DNA from: Kryptolebias marmoratus | Lineage: Eukaryota > Chordata > Actinopteri > Cyprinodontiformes > Rivulidae | DNA: 64,000 nucleotides | Direction: 5' to 3' | NCBI RefSeq assembly: GCF_001649575.2 | Contig: NC_051441.1 | Coordinates: forward strand, 15,100,562 to 15,164,561 | Part shown: piece after piece, positions 41,316-53,100 of the stretch | Numbering within the stretch: position 1 is the first letter of the stretch | Layout: the number at the start of each line of letters is the position of its first letter | Translations under genes and position numbers: made by a program | The notes under the pieces: model-generated | The model's input: only the letters and a program-made list of their open reading frames with translations | What the model was told of the DNA's origin: nothing | Database searches by the model: none

Positions 41316-44300
41316 GTGAGGCTGCTTTTCTCTTGTTTTTGAGCTTCTTTTTTTCTACCCCCCCGCACCTTTACAGCCATCGAGCTAACACACACACAGG
41401 GGAGTGTGGAGGACCGGGGGGTCGCTGTTGTTTAGTTAGCTACGACTGTGTTAACTAGTAACTATCCCGAGCAGGACGGCGCTCACGGCCGATTTGCACT
41501 GCACTTTGCAAAGGCATCGATTACAGAAACACCGGGCTGTGTTTGCCTACAAGGGGCTAAGCCTTCCGAAGCCTCTAACATGTGAATATTTCTCTTTGGG
41601 AAGCGATTAACCTTTTTTTTGTTGCTAGCATTAACTAGTTAATGCTAGCTCCGCGTACTTTCCTCTTAAAGTAAGTTGTGCTGCGTGTTTTGGAGCCATT
41701 ACCAAGCTAGGTAAGCGAGTGTAGTTGAACTGTGTGCTTTTTGTTAGAATAACCACCTTTTTAAAGCATCTATTATTGAGCTAAACCCGCCTGTTAGCCG
41801 CTTAGCAGCTGCTAGCATTAGCAGCTATGCTAATCTGACGACGCAGCTCGCTCGGCGGTCGAAGCGAACACCAGTTTCGGGTTTTTGTGAGTTGCATTGA
41901 AAGCACAAACGCATAACTAAAAGCAATAACGGACAATTTAGCATTTAGCCGTGTTATATTTCATTTATATTGGGTGTTGAAAATGTTAACCTGCAGTAGT
42001 GTTTTTGATGAGCGTTTATCGCCCCCTATCGGTAAACAAAGGCTCGGCAACTTGAGCAGAAAATACCCGGACCGTCGCTCGTCTGCCTTTTGACGCTCAT
42101 ATTCATCGAGCCTTTTTTCACTTATAAAACAACACTGTAAACGCCACCCAGCCTTGTTATGTATTAATTGCTTCGACGGTAATTTGATACCACATAAGGG
42201 CCCCCTGTTTATGTGTATATTTCACCTAAACCCCGGAGCTCGACAGAGGCCATGTTGGCTAAGCTGTAGTAAGTCAGGCAACAGCTGAGATAATGGCCGA
42301 TCAGGACCCGGTGTGTAACTTTGACCTCCACCAGCACTTTCTCTTTATCTTGTCATTTTTCACACACACAAGGGTCCCGGTCATACATTGCGCTGTTATC
42401 CAGTTTGACTTGCATTTCCCCACATGGACTGGTATCTGAAATATCTTTAACACGAAATGCATTGAAGTGTGAATCCTATTCCTTATTCCTCATGCCTGCG
42501 TAAACCTTTTGGATCATGGCTTTTGACAGCAAGTGTTTGCTTACAGCGAGACAAGTCAAGCGAGTTGCTTGCAAACAATCAGCGTGAATGTTTTAGCAGA
42601 TGGATGAGGAAGGGTGATAACCTTTCTTCAACTTACCACATATTAAGCTCTCCTTAAATCAGGGCCATCAGGTCAGAGTGACCAAACAGATTGATTATAC
42701 CTTTTATAGAGTATTTAACCTATTCATCCTTTTTCTTATCAGATCACAACAGCAGAAGCTGAGTCTGTTAATCACAGGAACTCTTTATCATAATATGTAC
42801 ACTGAATAAGGAGTGAACTGTTTTTTGTCTTTGAGGTTTTATTGCAAAAATAAAACTAAATCAGGAAAATGGAATCAGCAATAAACAATTGGGATGACAC
42901 AACAAAATGAGACTAACACTAAGAGTTTAGGGGATATTACTGAGGAATGACTATCAAGTAAAAAAGTGATTATTAGTTTAAACTAAATATAATTTTTTGA
43001 AGCGATTGTTTGGGTTTTAGGGTTGATGTTTTCGGCTTCTTACCCGCACAAGATAGTTTAAACTATTTTGGCGAATAGTTCAATTGGAAATTTGGTCAGA
43101 ATATTTTATTATTCTGCCAGGTTGTCAGGTTGGTTTTGATGAATCAGATCAGAAATAGACTGAAACAGTACTCGCTGTTTGACATTTTCAAATCTGACGA
43201 TGCACAATGATGAGCAAACGAGGGGAACGTGTTCCTGCGCTGCCCGACCGAGGCGCACTTCCTCCCGGCCAGCACAGCCACAAAGAGCTGCCTGTGTCTC
43301 CTCACGGTCTTTTTAAGTTCACAGGTTTCTAAGTTTTGCTGGAACGATTGTAAATACGGCTGTATTTTCTAACAGCTTCTCAGAGGAGCAGTAGAAGCTA
43401 AATGACTCCATTAAAGCTCACCGGCTTTTCCACATAAACAACTTCCGACCAATCACACATTACTTGGCGCAAACCCCCGTGAGAAATATTTTGTCCAGGG
43501 CCTTTTGTTATGAAGCGGTGGGCGAAGCTGCTACGAGAACAAAAAATGACGCGGTTTTCGTCACAACAACACGTGAATGAGAGCCGACTTCTCATGGAGG
43601 ATGGCAGCAGCTTTATAGGTGCCTCACTGGACCAGTGGTCAGTTCGTCTTTTAGGAACTTAAAGGCTTCTTGGGCCTCAACGGGACCATGGCGAGGAGGC
43701 AGGTTGAGGGTCAGAGGTCAACGTTCTGTTCAAGGTCGCATAAGGAGCGGGGATGTTTGCAGAAGGTTGGCAAGGAGGCAGCTAACATGCAAACTGAAGC
43801 AATTCTTTCCTAACAGTGTGAAGAGTTATTTCTCAACTTAAGTTTCTCTTTCTCTATCTTTGTCTGCTGGACTTAAAAAACAGAGAAAAACACAGTTTTT
43901 CTGAGGTTAGAAAAATGACAAAACAAGGGGAAGAAGCTCTTCACACGACAAACACGGAGTTGCAATCAGCCGCCAAGGCTTTCCCCTCAGATCGTTCAGA
44001 CCTTGGGGTTGAGCAGAAAGTTTTTATCTTGTTGTCCAAAGAGTCTTTCAGTCGAACTGAATGCAGTTCTCCTGTAAGACAAGAGAGGGAAAAAAAGCTT
44101 AATAATCAAATAAACATATCTCATTTTAACACTGAATCATATTTTCTTCATAAGCCTTGGGAAAGAAAGCATGTAAACAATCTGTGAAAAACTAATTAGA
44201 GGTCCACAAGTGTCCCAAAACTATCAAGATTCACTTGGGTCAGACTGAGCTTTTCAGAGAACGGATGGTAAAAGACGACACTAGGTCAGAGGTCAGGAAA

Positions 44301-44419
44301 AAGGGGGTGCTTCTTCATGCTACGACATAGGGATTAGATCTTTTAGCTTTGGTTTCAGGTAGCATCGTCATGGATGCTTCTCAGGTTCATTTCTGACCAT
44401 TTCCTTTCCTCTCCCACAG
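41316..44419 (+). other. tnrc6a: TNRC6A intron 1
   Basis: About 3.1 kb. The first 600 bases remain CpG-rich. A partial CTCF-like word cgccccctatcgg lies at 42019-42031. No coding content seen. ORF-like stretches at 43635-43841 and 43915-44187 have no recognised similarity. Confidence 0.5.
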
Positions 44420-44469
44420 ATTTGGAATTGAAAGCTGTTGCCACCAAAGAAACTGAAGCATCTTAACAG
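44420..44469 (+). other. tnrc6a: TNRC6A upstream exon A (apparently non-coding)
   Basis: Fifty bases between ctctcccacag and gtcagt. One frame reads LELKAVATKETEAS then TAA. This resembles the start of human TNRC6A as I recall it (MRELEAKATKDVE), but has no ATG and ends in a stop. It is best read as a 5' UTR exon that matches a human coding exon by position and partly by sequence. Confidence 0.55.
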
Positions 44470-47400
44470 GTCAGTGTGCTCATAATAACACACAAAAACC
44501 CTTCTCTCAGGCAACAGCGTCGGGTCCACCGTTTTCTGCAACAACCCTTTCAGTAACTTTTTAAAGGATTTTTTTTTTAAATTCTGTGATGCACTGACAT
44601 TTGTTTAAACCTTATTTACCTTCGTAATTGTAGGCTTTTTCTAAGAAACATTGTTTTGTAAATCAAAAGCACATCTTAAGTTGCAAAAATATATTTAATT
44701 TCAGTATTTGAGATCAGCTGTGAGATAAATTAGCAGTGGACTCTGACATAAGAGCAACAATTTGTATTGACTTTCTAGCTGTTTCTCTTTACACAATACA
44801 AGACATGTTTCTGCTCCACCAAAGGTGTGTGTGTGTGTGTTTTGGGGGAGAGGAAGGGGTGTCAAAGGGGGTGGGACTGGCAGCTATTGCTTATGCTAGC
44901 GCACGCAGTTCCGTTTGAATTGAATCGGTGGGTCTGGGTCGGTTGAGGCTGCATTGTGCTGACTGAGCTTTGCTGTTTTTAAAATGGCCACGCAAGAAGC
45001 CAGAATCCTGATGTTTTGTGTGCGTGTGCGAGGTGTTTGTGCAGGCTCTTTGTGCTCGTACAGCTGGTCCACACGCAGGCACACAATAGATCTGTGGGTC
45101 TTCACCGTGGTATTCAAAAGGGGCCACCGTTTAGTTGGTTGTTTCTAGAGCCTAAAGTTCTTCACGAATCCTCTGTCTGCGCTCAGTGTTTATTTTTATT
45201 TTTGGGCAGTAATTGCATCTCTAGTTTTTGGTGTTCGATTCTGTGCAGTGTCACAGTAGAGATCTGTAGTTTTTGCAGCTTAATGAGGTGTTTTGTTTTT
45301 TTTCTTTTGGTTTGTTTGGTTGCCGAGCTGGTCCACATGCCATAGTTTCCCAGCACTGGGGCATATTTTCCAGTTAAATAAAAGTGCAGCTGACTGTTGC
45401 TGAAAAAGTGATTTAAAAAGAAAGTTTGAATGGTTTTATATATAATTTTTTGACTCTGCAACAAAGCAGTAGTACTTGAGAAAAGAAACCGTGACCTAAA
45501 GTTTAGATTGTATTCTGTGGAGGTGTGTATTACAGGATGTTTTTTTTTATTTCTAGAGGAAACAAATTGAATATTAGGCATTCCTGATTTCAAGGCTCTC
45601 ATTATGTGCACAAGTTAACGTTGAGTCACTTTCAGGCAACACACACGAGTACCTTTCATTACCTGCGATCTTGTTTCATTTTTTAATCTAAACTACGCTA
45701 AGAAAAAGCTTATCTTTTATAAGACGATTGAGGTTTGAGGGGAAGCCAGCGTGAATGACTCCAAGGTGCGATTGTTGTGTTTAGAGTTCAGTCCTACAGT
45801 GCGATAAATTCCCAAGATAGTGCAGCTTTTGTTTTGTTGGTGCTGCATTGATTGGGGCTCAGGTAGTTGACCATTGCCCCTCTGAGTAATTAAACCACAC
45901 CTGTAGATGGTTACAAGATCGGAACAAGTCGGGTGCAAAAAAAAAAGGAAGAATTTGATGCAGTTGAGCCGTGCGTGCTCAGACAGGATGTGAGCTGCAC
46001 ACCAAGCCAGTTTTGCATAAACAAGTTGTCTGGCTTAGACTTGGCAACAGAAAAAAAATGTCTTTGGAATTTGAAACATAATAGTGTAAATGTTTTAGTC
46101 AGTTTTGAGAAACAAACCTGCCTTTCCGAAAATTCGACCAAAGTTAGGTTCAGCTTTCTGCAGCGAAGCTCAAGTTTTTTACAGAAACATTTAATCAGGA
46201 CTTTGTTTTTTCTAGTCTGTAAATGGGGAAAAAAAGTAGATCTGTTTTTACTTATTTTAATAGTGGTGTACCATTTTAAATAAAACTGTTTAAGAGCTGA
46301 AAGGATTTGACTTACTTAAAAAGTTCGATTACAAAAAAATCTTACATCTGATGCTTCATGTAATCCTTGTGACTGCATGATATTCAGTGGACATCGTGTT
46401 TCACAGGGACAGTTATTGCAGTCGGACAACATGCCAACACTATTCCAAGTTCAACAGAAGAAAGGTGAAGAAAAAGGTCAAATGTTTGGGACTATACCAA
46501 ACGGAAGAAGCGCCAGAACGATCCCCATTAAAACCAAATTATCCTGCTGCAAAAACGCAACATTGACAACTTTGTGGAAATGTGCTCTGAATGAAATGGG
46601 CAAAGACTGTCTTTGCATCGAGACCAGCAAACTGAGTAAGGAGTTAGAAAAATACAGAACAGGGGCCTGTAATGATACAAACAGCAGATGGAACGATCCC
46701 GCTGAATCTTTCCTGCATAGAAGGCTCAAAACGTCACAGCTCTGATGATCTCACCTGCCTTCGAACAGATAAATGTGAAAGAAATATTTCCTGAAGAACA
46801 CAAAACAAAATGGGTTGAATTGCCAAAGTATAAGATGCTTCACACAGGCAGTCCAAACATGGAATTTCAGGCTAAACTTTTATTAATTTTGTCAGAAACT
46901 TTAAGTGAAAAATTAGGAAAATTAATATAAAAAAACAAGCTTTGGTCTACAGCTTGCTTCTCAGACTCCCTTATAAAAGTGACACCATTTCTCTCTTCTT
47001 TTTTTTTTTTTAGAAATTAGGAATATGAATAATATCAGGAAAATGTTGTCCTTTTGTTGTTGTTGTTGTTTTGGACTATTTGACCTGAATGAACTGGCCT
47101 CATTTTAGCGGCACCAAACCGATACGGTGCAGCTGAGCTGTAAATCTCACGGGTTTCCTCTTCAACCTCCATAATAAAGCTCGCCGTCGTTCTGTTTCTG
47201 ATTAGGGATTATTTGTCATCTCTTAATTGAGCGGTGACTTTCCTGCGCCGGGGACTTCAGCGTTGAGGCTGTGAGAACTTACTAATGCAAATGATGTGCA
47301 AATTAGCCACGCGACCACCTTCTGGTTTTCGCCTTTCAGGGACAGAAACCACTCTGCATGTGCACGTGTTGGTAAATCTCTGCTTTATTGTCTTCTGTTG

Positions 47401-50051
47401 GGCTGCATGTCTGAGGGAAAATATGTCCACTGCGGTACGAACACAATCAATATAATCCTCACAGAATTGCTGCTCCTGTATGATTTAAGCACCAGAATAA
47501 TAGAAGGCTTCAGAGTTTTGATCTCCTTCAGGAGGCCAGATATAGTTTATTTTTATAAACTTTCTGTTGTATTTGGCAGCAGGCATAGGCGAGTTCACAA
47601 AGAGACTGAGTGAGTGGCAGCAAAGTGTTTTAACTGGGACTTCTGCTCAAGTAAACAAAGCATTCTTGGAATTTCCTATATTTGATTCACATTTTACGAC
47701 CAGATCACTTTTTAGGTCTTTCTATTATATCTCTTGCTAATGAGATATTTCACAGATCTTTCTCATCTTTTTGTTTTTGTCCATCAGCACTTTGTCTGAT
47801 CAGAAAAACTAAAGTGTTGAAAAAAATTGAAAGTAATAGTCCAGGTTATTTTATCCATTTAACAACAACAAACACCCTATTTAGAGATGGCGTTAATGGA
47901 AAGCAGTTCATATTTTTTATTGCGGCCTCTTTGGTTTAACTATTTAATTAACAGCAAAAAGTAACATTTTTGTGTCTTTAAGTCTAGGAAATACATATTT
48001 AAAGACAAACACAGATGGCAGTGTCAATTTCCAGATTCCTTGTTGTTCGTACATCAACAGATTCATTAAAGAAGACAAACACAAAATGGTCATTGATAAC
48101 ATAACATAAAGTGGCACAATTGGGGGGGGGGGGGGATTGCATGATTTAAAAAAAAAAAGCCTTTTCAGGAGTTTAACAGGGTACAGAGTGATTCTACTCT
48201 GTGAGGAACTCCTCCAACCCAAACAAGTCTTTTAAGTTGACTAAAAAATCTTAGATTTGATATAATTGCGGCGCTGCCTGTCTCTAAGGTCGTATAAAAC
48301 AAATTCCTCTCCCTCCTCTTATGAGGCACTTTCAGAAAACCGTTCCTCAAAATGGGCCGCAAAGATCCGTTTGTCTTCAGGCCGTCTCTGACCGTTCATA
48401 AATCACCTAACGAGCGCACGCAGACAGCCGAACTCACACGGAGCACGGCGGCACATAAAATGTGTGACGGACGTCTTCCTCGTACCGTTTTCAGAACACG
48501 ATGAACGAACACTCCCAAACTTGGTTTTTGAAATAGTTGTTTACACCCTGATTTAATTTAATTTGTTTAGTTGTTAAAGGAGCAGTATTAAAATGAATGC
48601 AGTGCCATCTTTTTATTTGGTTTAGGGTGAATCATTAAAAAAAGCTACAACTATCAGAACTAAAACTAATGCATTTCAAATATATAATCTTATATGTTCA
48701 TTTCACTTTATTTGTTTTTCCCAATGGTGGAAAAAAAAACAAACTACCAGACTTTAAATAAGTGTGAGGGTTATTTCTATGAGTCCATGCAAAAAAAATG
48801 TGTTGTGTGTATAATGTATGTGTTTCACTTTCTGAGTCTGGGCGAAGCTAAGATAAACGCTGTGCTGTAATCTCATTATGGGATTAGACTGCAGCCTGCA
48901 GCTTTCTCCTGCGGGCTAAACGACACACCCTCTCGATCCACCACTGCTAAACTTTATCACCCACCGAGGGAGAAGCAACAACCTTATAGGGCACTAATTA
49001 CAAGATGTCATTAGAGGTAGCTAGTTGGTAGGTAGTTGCCGTTTTTTTTTCACAAATTCAGTTCTTTAAGGTTCAAAAACTTATCCTTTGTGTTCCTTAA
49101 ACAGTACAAAAAACCTTTTTCTCACAAAAAATCTCAATTTACGAAGCTCCTTGTACTTAATACAATGCAGCTAACGTTGATATATTTACTGTTTCTTTTA
49201 TGTGTTTTAAATATGCATGATATGTTTGTAAATTTGTCCCTCTTAGTTGCTAAAATGAAGCCCCAAGCTGCAGTAAATCAATCTTTGGGGCCTGCAGGCA
49301 CTCAGCAGGAAACAGTAATTGACTGAACCAACGTTGGAGCTGAGCAGATGGTCGCTGATCTGCGTTCCAACTCCGAATTTAACAACACATGTAAATAAAT
49401 CCTCTACATGTCAGGTGACAGATGCAACCTATGAAAATGGGGAAAAAAAGCTACTCTTGGCAGAAGGTTGCTCGCCCACTCAAACAAGAGTTTTGACCAG
49501 AACAGAAAAGTCCAAGGTCAAACTTGTTATTCATTGGAGTCGCAGCTCGACTAAAACAATTTAGGGCCTGCAATTTATAATTCAAGTCTGACAAGTCTGA
49601 GCACAAAATGATGTACGCAGTGGCTGCTGGGAGTCATGTGCACACGCTCCAACACATGTCCCAGACCTCTTTGACACTAAACGTGTGATAATCACACCTG
49701 GGATAATCTTTAGCTCCAGGGTTATCACCAAAATTTGCTCCAGGGCTAAAATTCTCCTAAGCAGAAAGGTCAGCCTTTTAGCCACGTTTTCGATAAATAT
49801 TGCTACATGGTTATTTACTTCAGTTTCCTCTGTCATATAGTTCTTATTTTCCAAAATAGTTGAACAGTTTTCTACCTTTTTTTTCTTCATTTAAGCAGTT
49901 TTTTTTCTCAGAGATTGGACTTCAACATTTTTGACTCGGCTACAAAAAAAACCATGTGAAACATTAGGTTTTTTGCAGCTGTAATAAGGAACATCTCATG
50001 ATGGAAGAGCAGCAGAACTGTGAAGTAAAAGTATGTTTTGTTATCCACAAG
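44470..50051 (+). other. tnrc6a: TNRC6A intron 2
   Basis: 5.6 kb. TG run at 44826-44841, GTT run at 47054-47072, poly-G at 48122-48134. Two consecutive unrecognised open frames (46377-46745 and 46745-46930) have no similarity I can name. A near-palindromic pair of octamer words lies at 47282-47300. No exon identified. Confidence 0.45.
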
Positions 50052-50144
50052 GAACGCACCCACGGAGGGAAGAACAGTGGATGGAAGAGACAGAGACAGA
50101 GAGTCTGAGAAGGAAGGAGTTTAAGGTTTTGGACTGAACAAAAG
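50052..50144 (+). other. tnrc6a: TNRC6A upstream exon B (in-frame stop)
   Basis: 93 bases with acceptor atccacaag and donor gtaaga. In the frame required by the next exon (phase 1 in, phase 1 out) it reads ..REEQWMEETETESLRRKEF, KVLD, stop, TK. The start resembles human EEEQLMEEKKK and the TK/VPE junction matches human IK/VPE. TGA at 50135-50137 interrupts it. ATG 50081 opens an 18-codon uORF closed by that TGA. Confidence 0.5.
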
Positions 50145-53100
50145 GTAAGAGGAATGCAAACTTGCTTTAACTGTGTTGGTAATTTTATTCAGTTTTAAAG
50201 GTACTCATTGGCGATTATGAAATCTGATATAAATGTTATCCTGAACTGTATTAAATGGAGCAGTTTGAAGTAGCTTTCCAGATATATATGAATATAGGTA
50301 CACCTATGTATACAAAGACTGAATCTGCTGAAAATCACATGGTCGACATACATCAGGCTGACTGTAAACAAATATGGTGGAATCGGACAAAGCGTTGAGT
50401 TGAAGAAAAGAAATGTAAACGTGAATCTGCTGCAAAGTTCGAATGGAAAGATAAGAAACGAGTAAAACCACTATTAAGAATAAATATTGGGCAGCAAAAA
50501 TGGCGCCGTAAAGGCAGAGCTCAGCGTTCAAACACTTCCTCTAGACCGGTTAGTTTACGGTATTTTATCTGCATATTTCACTCAACAAATCTGAGCGTAA
50601 ACACAAACCAAAACCTCAAAATTGCCGGACTTCTCCATCCCAAACGGCTCTTCCTTGTTGACCTGTTTTCAGTCACTTCGGTTGTTTACATAAGTAAACA
50701 AATGCTGGCTGGCAGCCGTTCAACAACTTTGCTTTCAAATAATTGAGGGGATATGAGGATATGAGGGGAAAAACATGCAAATTTAGTTTCTTGTTTTATG
50801 TTTTATTGTATTTTTTGTCCGGTCTTCATGATATTTTAATGAGTTGGGAGTTACTTTTTGTTTCAGTTCTGTGCTGGGTGGTTTGTTTTTCAGGACTTCC
50901 TATCTGTGTGATCCATCAACATCCGTTTCTTTTAGGAACTTGTTCCTCCGGAGATGTTTATCCGAGTTATGTCTGCTTTTAGTGTTTTCAATCGGTCCAG
51001 TTGCACAAATATTATATATCACTTACGCTCTATAATAGAGGATATAAAGCTAGCTTATAAGCAGTTTTAGAAACCTTCAGGGAAGTATTTTTGACGTAAC
51101 AATGACAGGTCTTCACTTCCTCGCTGTGACTCCCAGCACGGTCGGGGATCTGTTGGAGTATTTCTGTCTCAGTAGTGCAGTTTGCGTTACTCTGGCTGCC
51201 AGTGTAGATTGCCCTGTGACGTGGTGGCCTTTTCCATTTGAATTGCTTTTAGTTTCCACTGAGCCGTAGTAGGAACCTACTCCTGTTACAAGACAGGCCG
51301 TCAATCTATCTTTGTCCTTCAGGTCCTTCAGTGGCACCCTTTTTTCCATTTAGTTTTTTTTATTTCTCTGCACCGTTGCCTTGTTTGCCTTCATCCCTTC
51401 ATCCCTCTTTCTGTATCATTTTCCAGATGTTGTGTTGCCACACCGTGAACTGGAGCAAGTCATTCAGTGTCCTGAAATCTTTTCTTCCCCAATAAGTTAC
51501 CCAGTAACTACAGAGTAATCATTTTACTCCCGAAGGCCTCTTTGTCTTTGTCTTTCTGGACTGGGCTTGAAGGAAAATAAAGTGTGACTTATTACCAGGA
51601 GAGCACCAAGAAGATGTTTCGCAAACTAACAAAAGATTAGTTCTATTGTTTAGTTTTCCTTCAGTAGTCAAAACAAAATCAAAAATTTCCAGATTTGAAT
51701 TGTAAAAATCTTCTTGACAGTCAACTGTTTTATATTTTGACAAAACAAGCAGCTGTTTTGATATCTTAGATACTTTTAATAACATTTTGCATTATTATCT
51801 GACTTTTTATAGATAAACCATTTGTTAGTAAACATTTATAGCTATTTTTTTAATGTTTTAGTTGGAAACTTCTACACTGGGACTAAAAACGTATACTCGC
51901 TGGTTTGACTGAATCAGTGCTTGCATTTTCAGTCAGTGGATGGAAACGATGCTAGCGTAATACAACAGATATCTTGGCCTGTAAGACATATATTTATGTC
52001 ATATTTTGCCAAATTGAATATGGATTTGAATAAATGATGCTACTGCAGTTTCAGAACCTCTGTTTCAGTTTACTGAGGCATCAGGAGGTGCTGCAGTGTT
52101 GAAAAACAATAAAAAGATATATTCAACTTCCAGGCTGTTGAAGAATTTCGCTCACTGCAGGACTCAAAATATCCTTTTGTCAGGGAGAAAAACAAACACA
52201 AGCACTGACTAATATTAAACTATTAACCAAACGGGTGAAAATAAAGACATGGGTGGACAGGTTACTGTAAAATCAAAGGGACGACTGAGCAAGCAGCAGA
52301 TGAGTCATGCTTAAAGACTCAATGCCGACGCTTCTGCGCACATTGAGCCCTGTTTTGACTCGAACTCGGTCGGGGGGGGCTCCTGAAACCCCTCCCCGTC
52401 GCTGGTCCGAAGGGTGGTGAGCTCTGCTCTTATCTGCTCCTGCACACGGTCGCACCACGTATGTGATCTCACGCGCTTCGTGCCGGTTTGACAGGCTTGC
52501 AGACGTACCTCTGTCACACCTGCACCTCCGTACAGTAAACCCAGCCTTTTCTCTGAACTTCCTGCTGTTCCCCTCACTGCATTCTTCTCCTATCAATTTA
52601 AGGAAGTTGACATGTAAGGGGGGGGGGGGTAAAAAAAACGACAACAAAAAAAAGCAGATTGTTCACTCACGGGGTTTCTGCAGTTTTCGCTCGGTTCGTT
52701 GGAAGACACTGGGACGTGCTCTTGACACTAATGTCATCTTGCTTGGACACGTCCAAGGAATGAGGAGTGGTTTGGAAAGTTGCCATGACGACAGGGTCTT
52801 TTCTAACTAGCGTTGACTCGGCTCCGGTGAATGTAATTAGGTTGATTTTCTTGGGGGGGGGGGGATAAAAAATACAACTTTCAGTTTATATTGGCTATGC
52901 ACGATAAATAAATAGTTGTCTTGTTGCTCTTATAATTAACAATTTTAATAAACAAGGCTCCAAATGAACCTTTTCCACCTTAACCTTAGTAGTGGTGCTC
53001 TGCAAAGGTTTTGATGCAGCTAATGTGAATTTTTTTAGCCGAACTGTCTTTATATTATTTTTACTACCTTTTTCAGACTGCCCAATTATATTTCAAGGAA

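Noticed and set aside
45183..45611. 142-codon minus-strand frame in TNRC6A intron 2
   Set aside because: AT-rich, Lys/Asn/Phe-biased, no similarity or splice context; chance frame.
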